Of a stretch of 64,000 nucleotides of DNA, positions 36,691 through 44,846 are shown in pieces; position 1 is the first letter of the stretch, and every line of letters starts with the position of its first letter. The translations under genes were made by a program, and so were the position numbers. The DNA is from Labilibaculum manganireducens (lineage in GTDB: Bacteria > Bacteroidota > Bacteroidia > Bacteroidales > Marinifilaceae): the NCBI RefSeq assembly GCF_002843385.1, contig NZ_MVDE01000028.1:1-64000 (forward strand), read 5' to 3'. The notes under the pieces were generated by a model, which had not been told where the DNA came from, ran no database searches, and saw only the letters and a list, made by a program, of their open reading frames with translations.

Positions 36691-38208
36691 GTGAATCAAA
36701 TTAAAGATCTTACCAGAGGAAAAATTTTTCCTCAAATTATAAAACTGGCTATCCCAATAATTGCCACCTCATTTGTGCAAATGGCATACAACATGACGGA
36801 TATGGCGTGGTTGGGGCAAGTTGGAAGCGAAACTGTAAGTGCTGTTGGGATAGCTCTTTATCTGGTTTGGTTTGGTTCTTCACTCCTCTTTATCACCAAA
36901 ATTGGTGCTGAAGTTGGAATTTCACAATCAATTGGAAGTAAAAATCTTGAACGGGCACAATCCTTTGCAAAAAACGCGTTCAGCTTATCTTTTATTATCT
37001 CCATTGCATTTGCTTTATCAGTATGGATATTTGCCGACTCTATTGTAGGTCTTTTTAATATTAAAAGTGAATTTGTAAACGGAACGGCCTTAAAATACCT
37101 TCGGATAATTGCCGTTGGAATGCCATTTACCTATTCCAACATCACTATGGCGGGTATTTATAATGGTGTTGGCAATACAAAAACCTCATTTTGGATCAAT
37201 GCCTCCGGCTTGATTATAAATATGATACTCGATCCAATTCTTATTTTTGGTTGGGGAAGTATTCCAGGTATGGGTGCCGAAGGTGCAGGAATCGCGACCG
37301 TAATTTCTCAGCTAAGTGTTTTTCTACTATTTATATACTACTTGTATATCAAGGAAAATCCATTACAAATCAAAAACTATTTAGGGAAAATTCAAAAAGA
37401 ATTCTTCCTCCCAATCCTAAAGATCGGAGGTCCTGTTGCCCTCCAATCAGCTTGTTTTGCCTTTATCGCTATGATTTTAGCAAGGGTGATTAACAATATT
37501 TCTCATGGAAATCCCATTCCTTTTTCAGTTCAATCGATAGGATCACAAATAGAAGCACTATCCTGGATGACCGCCTCGGGTTTCTCAACTGCATTGGGCA
37601 CATTCACAGGTCAGAATTATGGAGCAAATAAATGGAGACGCATTCAAAAAGGTTTCTTCATCACATTAGGAATAGCAGGTTTTATAGGATTCATTAGTAC
37701 TTTGCTCTTCCTTTTTGCAGGCGATCATATTTTCGGATTGTTTATAAATAACAGTGAAAATAATGTGGTGCATATGGGCATGGTTTACCTATTTATTCTT
37801 GGTATCTCACAGATATTTATGTGTGTTGAAATTACAGCAACAGGAGCCTTTAACGGAATTGGACGGGCAGTTCCACCTGCAATAATTGGAATTATTGGGA
37901 ACCTGATGCGAATTCCCTTTGCCTATATATTGAGCTACACTTTAGTTGATTATCTACCTGAATTTCAGAACTGGATATCTTCTGAGTCTGTTTCGGCGAC
38001 AGGTGTTTGGTGGGGATTAACCATTAGCAGCATATTAAAAGGAAGTATTTTATTTTTGTGGTTCCTTTTTTTACTGAACAAACATCCCGAAAACAAGTCT
38101 CCAATTCCTTTAAAACGCTTATGGATAAGAATAATTCCTAGCAGATTACGCCAGTCCTCTACAATCCTTAATCCAATCGAGAATGAAGAATTTAAAAAGA
38201 GAGCTTAA
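36691..38208 (+). CDS. MATE-family efflux transporter (first)
   Basis: A 505-residue multidrug/toxin extrusion protein with twelve helices. The N-terminal half begins GKIFPQIIKLAIPIIATSFVQMAYNMTDMAWLG, with SVQSIGSQIEALSWM and TASGFSTALGTFTGQNYGA in the second half, typical of the NorM/DinF-like branch. It exports cationic compounds by sodium or proton antiport. The initiation codon is GTG. Its last 26 bp overlap mnmD in another frame, so translation of the two is coupled. Confidence 0.9.
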   Translation: MNQIKDLTRGKIFPQIIKLAIPIIATSFVQMAYNMTDMAWLGQVGSETVSAVGIALYLVWFGSSLLFITKIGAEVGISQSIGSKNLERAQSFAKNAFSLSFIISIAFALSVWIFADSIVGLFNIKSEFVNGTALKYLRIIAVGMPFTYSNITMAGIYNGVGNTKTSFWINASGLIINMILDPILIFGWGSIPGMGAEGAGIATVISQLSVFLLFIYYLYIKENPLQIKNYLGKIQKEFFLPILKIGGPVALQSACFAFIAMILARVINNISHGNPIPFSVQSIGSQIEALSWMTASGFSTALGTFTGQNYGANKWRRIQKGFFITLGIAGFIGFISTLLFLFAGDHIFGLFINNSENNVVHMGMVYLFILGISQIFMCVEITATGAFNGIGRAVPPAIIGIIGNLMRIPFAYILSYTLVDYLPEFQNWISSESVSATGVWWGLTISSILKGSILFLWFLFLLNKHPENKSPIPLKRLWIRIIPSRLRQSSTILNPIENEEFKKRA

Positions 38209-38875
38209 AATAACTGAAGATGGTTCTCATACCCTCTTTGTTCCTGAATTAAATGAGCATTACCATTCTACTCATGGCGCTATTCAGGAAGCGATGCATG
38301 TGTATTTAAATGCAGGATTCAATTTTTGCACGCAGGATCCAATTCACATTTTAGAAATTGGTTTTGGTACAGGACTAAACTGCTTCCTCACTCTTATTGA
38401 AGCCGAAAAACAAAACAGAACCGTTATTTATCATTCAATAGAATTGTATCCGATAAAAAAAGAACACATTCAAAGCCTGAATTACACCGATCAAATAGAA
38501 GGATCAGACAGAGACGTTTTTTTAAAGCTGCATCAGACAGCATGGAATCAGGAAGTTGAAATCACAAAAGCATTTACACTAAACAAACTGCAGGGCGATC
38601 TCAGAAAAATCATTTTCCCTGCTGCGTATGATCTTATCTATTTTGATGCCTTTGCTCCTGATATTCAGCCCGATTTATGGACTCAGGATATTTTTGAAAA
38701 GCTGCACAATCACCTGAAAGAAGATGCAGTTTTAACAACCTACTCTACAAAAGGAATCATAAAACAAGCTCTGAGAGGTGCAGGATTTGAGGTAAAACGT
38801 CTGCCTGGCCCACCCGGTAAACGACAAATGCTGCGGGCAAAGAAGTTATGCATCAACACAAAACCAAATAATTGA
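38183..38875 (+). CDS. mnmD: tRNA mnm5s2U-forming methyltransferase MnmD
   Basis: A 230-residue SAM-dependent methyltransferase, the stand-alone MnmD that completes mnm5(s2)U34 in tRNA; in E. coli this is half of the fused MnmC. Signatures are THGAIQEAMHVYLNAGF near residues 30-46, the SAM motif ILEIGFGTGLNCFLTL near residues 55-70, YDLIYFDAFAPDIQPDLW near residues 150-167 and the C-terminal LPGPPGKRQMLRA. The FAD oxidase domain of MnmC is absent, as in other Bacteroidota. It overlaps the end of the MATE gene. Confidence 0.92.
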   Translation: MKNLKRELKITEDGSHTLFVPELNEHYHSTHGAIQEAMHVYLNAGFNFCTQDPIHILEIGFGTGLNCFLTLIEAEKQNRTVIYHSIELYPIKKEHIQSLNYTDQIEGSDRDVFLKLHQTAWNQEVEITKAFTLNKLQGDLRKIIFPAAYDLIYFDAFAPDIQPDLWTQDIFEKLHNHLKEDAVLTTYSTKGIIKQALRGAGFEVKRLPGPPGKRQMLRAKKLCINTKPNN

Positions 38876-39032
38876 ATGAAGATCTTTTTTTATTGGAAGT
38901 TAAATGCAAAAAAAGGTTAATTACAAGTTGATTTTCGATATTCTGAGAGAAAAGTTTTACCTTAGACGATTCTTATGATCTTGCTGATCATAAATAAAAT
39001 TGAATTATTATAATTAAATATACAATACCCGA

Positions 39033-39635
39033 ATGAAGTACACAGAAGAACAAGATAAGGTAAGTTATTGCCTTGGATTAAGCATCGCAAGTAATTTAAT
39101 AACTTCAGGAGTTAAAACAATTAGTGTTGAGCCATTTATGGAAGCTTTGGATGCTGCATTTAATGGAAAAATGCCGGAACTATCTCCGGAAGAGGCCAAT
39201 GGAATTCTTCAGGAATTTTTTGGTAAACTGCAGGAAGAACAAGCTGGAAAAGCGGTTGAAGCAGGAACAAAATTTTTAGAAGAGAACTCTAAAAAAGAAG
39301 GTGTTGTAAGCCTTGAAAGCGGACTTCAATACGAAATTATCACAGAAGGAAAAGGAGACACTCCAAAAGGAACTGACAGTGTTAAATGTCACTACCATGG
39401 AACTTTAATTGACGGAACAGTTTTCGATAGCTCTGTAAAAAGAGGTGAACCTGCTGTATTTCCGGTAAATGGAGTTATTAGAGGTTGGGTCGAAGCTCTT
39501 CAACTAATGCCTTTAGGTTCAAAATGGAAACTATATGTTCCTTCGGACTTAGCTTATGGTGCACAGGGTGCTGGAAACCTTATCGGCCCACACACAACTT
39601 TAATTTTCGAAGTTGAATTACTTGAAATCGTATAA
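39033..39635 (+). CDS. FKBP-type peptidyl-prolyl isomerase (cytoplasmic)
   Basis: A 200-residue FkpA/Mip-type isomerase without a signal peptide. Residues 1-85 form the helical dimerisation domain (KVSYCLGLSIASNLI...), and residues 100-200 the FKBP domain (VKCHYHGTLIDGTVFDSS, GVIRGWVEALQLMPLGSKW, YVPSDLAYG). It catalyses prolyl isomerisation in protein folding. The next gene, starting 31 bp after its stop, is a lipoprotein paralogue, so the pair likely arose by tandem duplication with different localisation. Confidence 0.92.
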   Translation: MKYTEEQDKVSYCLGLSIASNLITSGVKTISVEPFMEALDAAFNGKMPELSPEEANGILQEFFGKLQEEQAGKAVEAGTKFLEENSKKEGVVSLESGLQYEIITEGKGDTPKGTDSVKCHYHGTLIDGTVFDSSVKRGEPAVFPVNGVIRGWVEALQLMPLGSKWKLYVPSDLAYGAQGAGNLIGPHTTLIFEVELLEIV

Positions 39636-39666
39636 TTATATTAATAACCATAACAATCCAAAAAAA

Positions 39667-40368
39667 ATGAAACTAAAAGTATTATCTATTGTACTAGGTC
39701 TTGGACTAATAACATTGGCTTCTTGTAATCAAAAAAGAAATAAAAGTGTTGCTCTAAACAACGAACTTGACTCTGTTAGTTATAGTTTAGGTGCTAGTTT
39801 TGGTACTAACCTTGAGCGTAACGGACTTACTAATTTGAACGAAGAAGTTCTTTTGGCTGCATTGTATGCTTCTCTTGACAAAGATTCATTGGTAATTGAT
39901 CCTCAAAAAGGAAATGCAGTTATCAACAACTACATCAAAGGTCTTCAGGAAAAAATTGGTGCTGAAAACTTAGCTAAAGGTCAAAAATTCTTAGAAGAAA
40001 ACAAATCAAAAGAAGGTGTTGTTGTTACTGCAAGTGGTTTACAATACCGTATTATTAACGAAGGAGACGGTCCTAAACCTCTTGCTACTGATAAAGTTTC
40101 AGTTCACTACAAAGGAACGACTATTGACGGTAATGAATTTGACTCTTCTTATAAAAGAAACGAACCAGCTACATTTGCTGCTAACCGTGTAATTAAAGGA
40201 TGGACTGAAGCATTACAATTAATGCCTGTAGGTTCTAAATGGGAATTATTTATTCCTTCGAACCTTGCTTACGGTCCACGTGCAATGGGAGCTGATATCA
40301 AAGCAAACGAAACTTTAATTTTCGAAGTTGAATTGTTGGATATCGTAAAAGACGAAGAAAAAAAATAA
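39667..40368 (+). CDS. FKBP-type peptidyl-prolyl isomerase (lipoprotein)
   Basis: A 233-residue lipoprotein (lipobox LGLITLASC, Cys20) with the same helical N-domain and FKBP domain as the gene before it (VSVHYKGTTIDGNEFDSS, RVIKGWTEALQLMPVGSKW, LAYGPRAMG). It should act on proteins in the periplasm. I chose the ATG at 39667 because it begins the signal peptide; the frame extends back to 39613, overlapping the previous gene. It is followed by a hairpin terminator. Confidence 0.92.
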   Translation: MKLKVLSIVLGLGLITLASCNQKRNKSVALNNELDSVSYSLGASFGTNLERNGLTNLNEEVLLAALYASLDKDSLVIDPQKGNAVINNYIKGLQEKIGAENLAKGQKFLEENKSKEGVVVTASGLQYRIINEGDGPKPLATDKVSVHYKGTTIDGNEFDSSYKRNEPATFAANRVIKGWTEALQLMPVGSKWELFIPSNLAYGPRAMGADIKANETLIFEVELLDIVKDEEKK

Positions 40369-40411
40369 TTGATTACTCCTTTTAATCAGGACAATTAATT
40401 TAGAAACAATC

Positions 40412-40447
40412 ACCCCTTTTGGAGTTTTCCAGAAGGGGTTCTTTTTT
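40412..40447 (+). terminator. Terminator after the FKBP pair
   Basis: The stem ACCCCTT with AAGGGGT, extended by TTGGA with TCCAG, is followed by a T-rich run 44 bp after the stop codon. Confidence 0.75.
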
Positions 40448-40719
40448 CTTTTTTGACAAAGAATCTTTTTTTAGATTTGCATTCTTTTGCAACTGCAATT
40501 GCATTGTTGTAAATTTAAAATCTTGTTTTTAGAAGAATGGATTAATTTTATATAAATGCACTTATAACCAGTGTCTTAACAAAGCACATCCTTCTATTTT
40601 ATAAAAACCGGACTTTTGCAAATGGAAACAATTACTTCTCAATATTCTCGTGCAGGAGAATTAATGAGTCGGAATTCTCCTTTTGATACTAAAATTGAAA
40701 TAATTTAAAACAAATAAAA
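40448..40719. other. AT-rich spacer before the cyclophilin gene, with a hairpin
   Basis: Within it an 8-bp stem GGAGAATT (40655-40662) with AATTCTCC (40673-40680), followed by TTTT, sits 36 bp before the cyclophilin start and could attenuate or protect the mRNA. An ATG frame of 28 codons (40622-40708) spans the hairpin but has no ribosome binding site. Confidence 0.35.
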
Positions 40720-41157
40720 ATGATGCACGCAGAAATTCATACCGAAAAGGGAATTATGAAAGTGGAATTCTTTGAGAATGATGCTCCGAAAACTGTTGAG
40801 AACTTTGTTAATCTATCAGAATCTGGATTTTACGATGGACTGACTTTTCACCGGGTTATTCCAAATTTTGTGATTCAAGGTGGTTGTCCGGATGGCACAG
40901 GTGCCGGCGGGCCAGGTTACTCAATCAATTGTGAATTGAATGGTGAAAATCAATATCACGACAGAGGCGTTTTATCGATGGCTCATGCCGGAAGAAATAC
41001 TGGTGGATCGCAATTTTTCATTTGCCATAGCCGCGAAAACACTTCCCACTTAGATCGCCAGCATACTTGTTTTGGCAAAGTGGTTGAAGGCTTAGAGGTG
41101 ATTGATGCAATTCGTGCAGGAGACAGCATTGATAAAATTGTAATCGTAAAAGAATAA
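40720..41157 (+). CDS. Cyclophilin-type peptidyl-prolyl isomerase
   Basis: A 145-residue single-domain cyclophilin, cytoplasmic (no signal peptide). Family motifs: [40 protein letters not shown], and [29 protein letters not shown] with the usual active-site Arg, Phe and His positions. Two ATG codons stand at the start, and either could be used. It is the third prolyl isomerase gene in a row. The DUF3127 gene follows 20 bp later in the same transcript. Confidence 0.93.
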   Translation: MMHAEIHTEKGIMKVEFFENDAPKTVENFVNLSESGFYDGLTFHRVIPNFVIQGGCPDGTGAGGPGYSINCELNGENQYHDRGVLSMAHAGRNTGGSQFFICHSRENTSHLDRQHTCFGKVVEGLEVIDAIRAGDSIDKIVIVKE

Positions 41158-41177
41158 TACAAAATATACAGAACATT

Positions 41178-41549
41178 ATGAATTTTGAAATTAATGGTAA
41201 AATGATCGTGAAAGAGGAAACTCAATCAATCAGCGATCGTTTCAAAAAAAGAGAATTTGTTATTGAAGTTGAAAATGAAAGAAATTCTGAGTGGAATGAT
41301 TTTATTAAATTTCAACTAACACAGGATCGCTGCGATTTATTGGAAACAATTTCTTTGTACGAAGAAATTAAAGTTTCTTTTAATGTTCGTGGCCGTAAAT
41401 GGGAAAAAGATGGAAAAGTAAACTACTTTTCGAATCTTGAAGCCTGGAGAATTGAAAAAGTACAAGCTGGTTCTCCGGTTCCTGAAATGCCTGAATTTAG
41501 AGCAGAGGACGTTCCTCCTGCACCGGAAGAAGATGATCTTCCTTTTTAG
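41178..41549 (+). CDS. DUF3127 protein with SSB-like acidic tail
   Basis: A 123-residue protein. Residues 1-95 form the DUF3127 domain, probably an OB-fold (NGKMIVKEETQSISDRFKKREFVIEVEN...). Residues 96-123 are a proline- and acid-rich tail ending EEDDLPF. This tip resembles the D-D-D-I-P-F end of single-stranded-DNA-binding protein, which docks repair and replication proteins. The function is not established. It sits 20 bp after the cyclophilin gene and before a strong bidirectional terminator. Confidence 0.8.
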   Translation: MNFEINGKMIVKEETQSISDRFKKREFVIEVENERNSEWNDFIKFQLTQDRCDLLETISLYEEIKVSFNVRGRKWEKDGKVNYFSNLEAWRIEKVQAGSPVPEMPEFRAEDVPPAPEEDDLPF

Positions 41550-41556
41550 AAAATAC

Positions 41557-41585
41557 AAAAACCGCACTAAAAAGTGCGGTTTTTT
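41557..41585. terminator. Bidirectional terminator
   Basis: The stem ACCGCACT with AGTGCGGT is flanked by an A run and a T run. It separates the DUF3127 gene from the convergent membrane-protein gene. Confidence 0.88.
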
Positions 41586-41647
41586 CAATTAAAAAAATCA
41601 AATATTACTGAAGTGCCGATACAATACCGACTGTGTTTGCTCTCCTA

Positions 41648-42070
41648 TTAATGATGCAATAATTTATTAACAATTCTATCGAAAGCCACTAATCCTCCAA
41701 AAGAAACAGCAACAATGTAAACCATTACCGGAAGTTTAATTAAACTCTCAAATACCTTAATTAAGGTCTGATTTATTGGTTGTAATAATACAGCATCAAT
41801 TTGATGTAAAAATGGATTTTCAGCAGAACTAATTAAAGTTCTCACATCAGTCCCCAAAAGAATAAGTACAACAAGTAAAATAAGTCCGCTTATCCAAATC
41901 CATTGATTTCTCGAAATCGGTTTCTTCATTTCAATTGGTTTTGCAAGCCAATCCTGCATTACCATATCCATAACCCTATTCGTAAATTGAGCAGAAGGAT
42001 CCTCCAACTCAACATCCTTCATCAGTTCTTTGATAAAATCATCTTTATAGATATCTTCTTTTTTGCTCAT
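41648..42070 (-). CDS. Small membrane protein paired with an ECF sigma factor
   Basis: A 140-residue protein with an acidic N-terminal cytosolic part (residues 1-48) and two membrane segments (WIWISGLILLVVLILLG near residue 55 and VMVYIVAVSFGGLVAF near residue 115). It starts 31 bp after the sigma factor gene on the same strand, the usual position for an anti-sigma factor. The canonical zinc-binding H-x3-C-x2-C motif is absent. The family is not recognised; anti-sigma function is inferred from position and topology only. Confidence 0.65.
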   Translation of the reverse strand: MSKKEDIYKDDFIKELMKDVELEDPSAQFTNRVMDMVMQDWLAKPIEMKKPISRNQWIWISGLILLVVLILLGTDVRTLISSAENPFLHQIDAVLLQPINQTLIKVFESLIKLPVMVYIVAVSFGGLVAFDRIVNKLLHH

Positions 42071-42100
42071 TGTAGTCTAATTTTATATTCTTTCGAATAT

Positions 42101-42676
42101 CTATAATATCGTTTTTAATTCACCATGCAAAGCCAACTCCAGCAGATTATAAAGCTTTTTTCTTGCACGATGCAATTTCACCTTAACATTGGAAGCACTT
42201 AAACCGGTAATAGAGCAAACCTCATCTACCGAATTTTCTTCCAGGTAAAACAGAGTAATCAGACACCTTTCATCAGCAGGCAACCTGTTTAATGCTTCGG
42301 AAAGATATTTTTTCCTTTCTATATTTCTTACTTCCTGCAAGGCTGATTGAGTCGATTTAACATTTACCGAACTTGTAAAATCATCATCAATAGAACTTAC
42401 ATCTAATTTTTTCTTTCTTAATCGCGATATTGCTGTATTATAAATAATTCGATATATCCAGGTTGAAAATTTTGCATCTCCTTTATAGCTATCCAAGGCC
42501 TGATATGCTTTCAAAAACGCATCTTGAGCAATTTCTTCGGCATCTTCACGATTTCCCATCAATTGTAAGGCAACATTAAATGTCATCTTCCTGTATTTAT
42601 TTACAAGAAAAGCATATGCCCCGGGATCTCCTTCTCTAATTCTGGCTATATAATAGCTATCCTTTTGAAACTTCAT
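42101..42676 (-). CDS. ECF-family RNA polymerase sigma factor
   Basis: A 191-residue sigma-70 family factor containing only regions 2 and 4. Region 2 (residues 20-90) includes LVNKYRKMTFNVALQLMG, EDAEEIAQDAFLKAY and FSTWIYRIIYNTAIS; region 4 (residues 130-185) includes LPADERCLITLFYLEE and the helix-turn-helix SITGLSASNVKVKLHRARKK. It redirects RNA polymerase in response to an envelope or stress signal, probably held by the small membrane protein encoded just downstream. Its regulon is unknown. Confidence 0.93.
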   Translation of the reverse strand: MKFQKDSYYIARIREGDPGAYAFLVNKYRKMTFNVALQLMGNREDAEEIAQDAFLKAYQALDSYKGDAKFSTWIYRIIYNTAISRLRKKKLDVSSIDDDFTSSVNVKSTQSALQEVRNIERKKYLSEALNRLPADERCLITLFYLEENSVDEVCSITGLSASNVKVKLHRARKKLYNLLELALHGELKTIL

Positions 42677-43037
42677 ATACAGATTGTGCTTTCAATTTAG
42701 AAAAACAAGGTCATCAACTAAAAAGACATCGTTTCGCTTCATAATGTTGCGTTGATTCACTTCTTTTTTCCCTTTTTATTGAACCATCTACAACTTAGAC
42801 GCAAAGAATCTAAAATCGGTTACAGCTTATTCTATAAATTCAATATTTTTTTTTGCAATTCATTAATAGCAAGTTAATACAATGATTTTTAATGAAATAA
42901 TTGTAAGCGTTAAAAATATCTTAAAAGATTTGTAACCTGTTTGAAAGAGGTGGCGTCATAAAGTTGAATGCAAAAATCAAGCTTTAATTTTCGTTCATAA
43001 TCAATATAATAATAGTTTAATCTTAAAAACTTTAATC
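42677..43037. other. 361-bp divergent intergenic region
   Basis: AT-rich sequence holding the promoters of the sigma factor gene (minus) and the DUF6249 gene (plus). I see no ORF, repeat or convincing consensus box. Confidence 0.4.
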
Positions 43038-43373
43038 ATGGATATAACTGCAGTAATAGCAATCATTTCGTCATTCGGAATCGTTCCTTTGATCATATTT
43101 TTAGTTCATCGTCACAAAGAAAGAAAGGCATTAATTGAAAAAGGCATGGATATGAGCCTTTTAGTCGGAGACAAAAAGTGCAGTACTTTAGAAAGTTTAA
43201 AATATGGAGTTCTTCTAATTGGTCTCGCAATTGGAATTCTAATAGGAAACATTTTAGATGCTTACACTGGTTTAAATGAAGAAGTATCTTACTTTTCTAT
43301 GATCTTCTTATTTGGTGGACTTGCTCTGTTAGTATTCTACGGACTAGCGAAAAAACAAGAGGCTGAGAAATAA
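43038..43373 (+). CDS. DUF6249-type small membrane protein
   Basis: A 111-residue protein with three hydrophobic segments (residues 4-23, 55-75 and 84-103). A charged linker, HRHKERKALIEKGMDMSLL, follows the first one; this RHKERMALIEKG-like sequence is the hallmark of the DUF6249 group found widely next to ECF sigma factors in Bacteroidota. It diverges from the sigma factor gene here. The function is unknown. Confidence 0.75.
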   Translation: MDITAVIAIISSFGIVPLIIFLVHRHKERKALIEKGMDMSLLVGDKKCSTLESLKYGVLLIGLAIGILIGNILDAYTGLNEEVSYFSMIFLFGGLALLVFYGLAKKQEAEK

Positions 43374-43389
43374 ACCAAGCCTTTTACAA

Positions 43390-43422
43390 AAAATGCGCTC
43401 CAAACCGGAACGCATTTTTTTT
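43390..43422. terminator. Bidirectional terminator
   Basis: The stem AAAATGCG with CGCATTTT, with inner TCC-GGA pairing, is followed by a T run. It lies between the convergent DUF6249 and M64 peptidase genes. Confidence 0.82.
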
Positions 43423-43452
43423 TATTTTCTTATTATGAGGTCTTAACATCAT

Positions 43453-44736
43453 TTATTTTCCGATATGAAACAGGATCACCTTTTCAACAGCTTTCTCACA
43501 AACCGGGCAAAAATGCTTCATTTTATTCGATTTCATTTTACAATCCTGCATGGGAGAATAAATCCCTTTGTCCATATAACCTCCACCTTCAAACACGCCT
43601 AAATTATCAATAAAATCTTTCGTTCTCGGTGTAGGAACCGGAATCGAATCATCGAGCATATTTTTCCATTTCGACTCAAAATTAACCAGAGTGGTAATAT
43701 TTGGCTCCCAAGGTTCAATTTCCAGATTATAAAAATCTTCGTATGCCACTTCCGAGGAATAATATTCATCTCCCAAACCGGCAAACCCATGACCAAATTC
43801 ATGACTCGACACCTCGTAGGACAATGCATTATCGGCCGAGCAACTTGAATAATAATTGTAGAATCCACCTCCACCGTACTTATCAGTATTAATCAGCACA
43901 AATATCTGATCGTAAGGAACATTTGCAGAAATATCATGTATGGATTTAATATCAAAAGTTGTTAGGTAACGATCGACATCGAAAGTATAAAAAGTAGTAT
44001 TTACAGCAGTGTTTTTATAGATATTTTCGCCCGGAATATCAGTTCCTGAATCTTCGGAAACGGCTTCTAAAGCATATATATTAAATCGGTCTGCATATCT
44101 GTTAAATGGAGGTACATCAAGCAAATAACCTGCTACACGTTTGGCATCCGCCCTAAATTTTTCCATTTCATCAGCAGTATACCCTTCCGCTATAAAAGCA
44201 ATATCTACACTTTCCGCAGGATCTCCATCTCCCATAATCTTTGTAAATGAAACACTCCCGGGCTTTTCTTTACCAATAAAATAATTAGTCGGGTCAATCT
44301 TATATTCCCATATTTTCTCCATACTGCCATCCCAGTTTCTGGATTCCAACACAAATAGTGCTGTTTTTTTAGGATAAGGCATTACGTTTACCTGATAAAA
44401 TGCTCTTTTTAATTCTTTTGCTTCGGCTGTTGATTGCCATTCCTGAAACAAAGAGTTAAAACCCTTTGAATAAATTAATTCTCCGGACTCCACATCAAAA
44501 AGTTTAAAACGGAATGTTCCATATCCAAACTGATCAATTAAATTGATTTTACTTCCTCCCCAATTAGGCTCTTCTTTTAATTCTTTCAGAAAAATAGTTT
44601 GAGAATTGGCATCACCACCCATCATATAATCAATCCTCAGAGTCTTACTTTCAAAATATTTATCAAAATTATTTTGTCCGTAACAAACCGAAGAGATTGC
44701 AATTAGTACAAATACCAGTAAAGATTTTGTCGTCAT
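43453..44736 (-). CDS. Secreted M64-family metallopeptidase
   Basis: A 427-residue exported zinc peptidase of family M64, the IgA-peptidase-like family of gut and marine Bacteroidota. The signal peptide is residues 1-21 (LLVFVLIAISSVCYG). The zinc-binding motif HEFGHGFAGLGDEYY is near residues 310-324, with D/E ligands after it. The N-terminal half (residues 25-150) is a beta-rich domain. A late Cys pair in HFCPVCEKAV is notable and may form a disulfide. Its natural substrate is unknown. Confidence 0.92.
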   Translation of the reverse strand: MTTKSLLVFVLIAISSVCYGQNNFDKYFESKTLRIDYMMGGDANSQTIFLKELKEEPNWGGSKINLIDQFGYGTFRFKLFDVESGELIYSKGFNSLFQEWQSTAEAKELKRAFYQVNVMPYPKKTALFVLESRNWDGSMEKIWEYKIDPTNYFIGKEKPGSVSFTKIMGDGDPAESVDIAFIAEGYTADEMEKFRADAKRVAGYLLDVPPFNRYADRFNIYALEAVSEDSGTDIPGENIYKNTAVNTTFYTFDVDRYLTTFDIKSIHDISANVPYDQIFVLINTDKYGGGGFYNYYSSCSADNALSYEVSSHEFGHGFAGLGDEYYSSEVAYEDFYNLEIEPWEPNITTLVNFESKWKNMLDDSIPVPTPRTKDFIDNLGVFEGGGYMDKGIYSPMQDCKMKSNKMKHFCPVCEKAVEKVILFHIGK

Positions 44737-44846
44737 AATAGTTGTTTTTGCATTTAGAGCCTAAATTTACAAATTATAATGAATACACTTTTCTTTTCCT
44801 GCAAGGAATAGATATCTTAGATTTTTAATTTATAACTTTTTACTTC

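Noticed and set aside
40622-40708. 28-codon frame before the cyclophilin gene as a leader peptide
   Set aside because: Unlike the MATE leader, it has no ribosome binding site. I kept only the hairpin as a possible regulatory feature.
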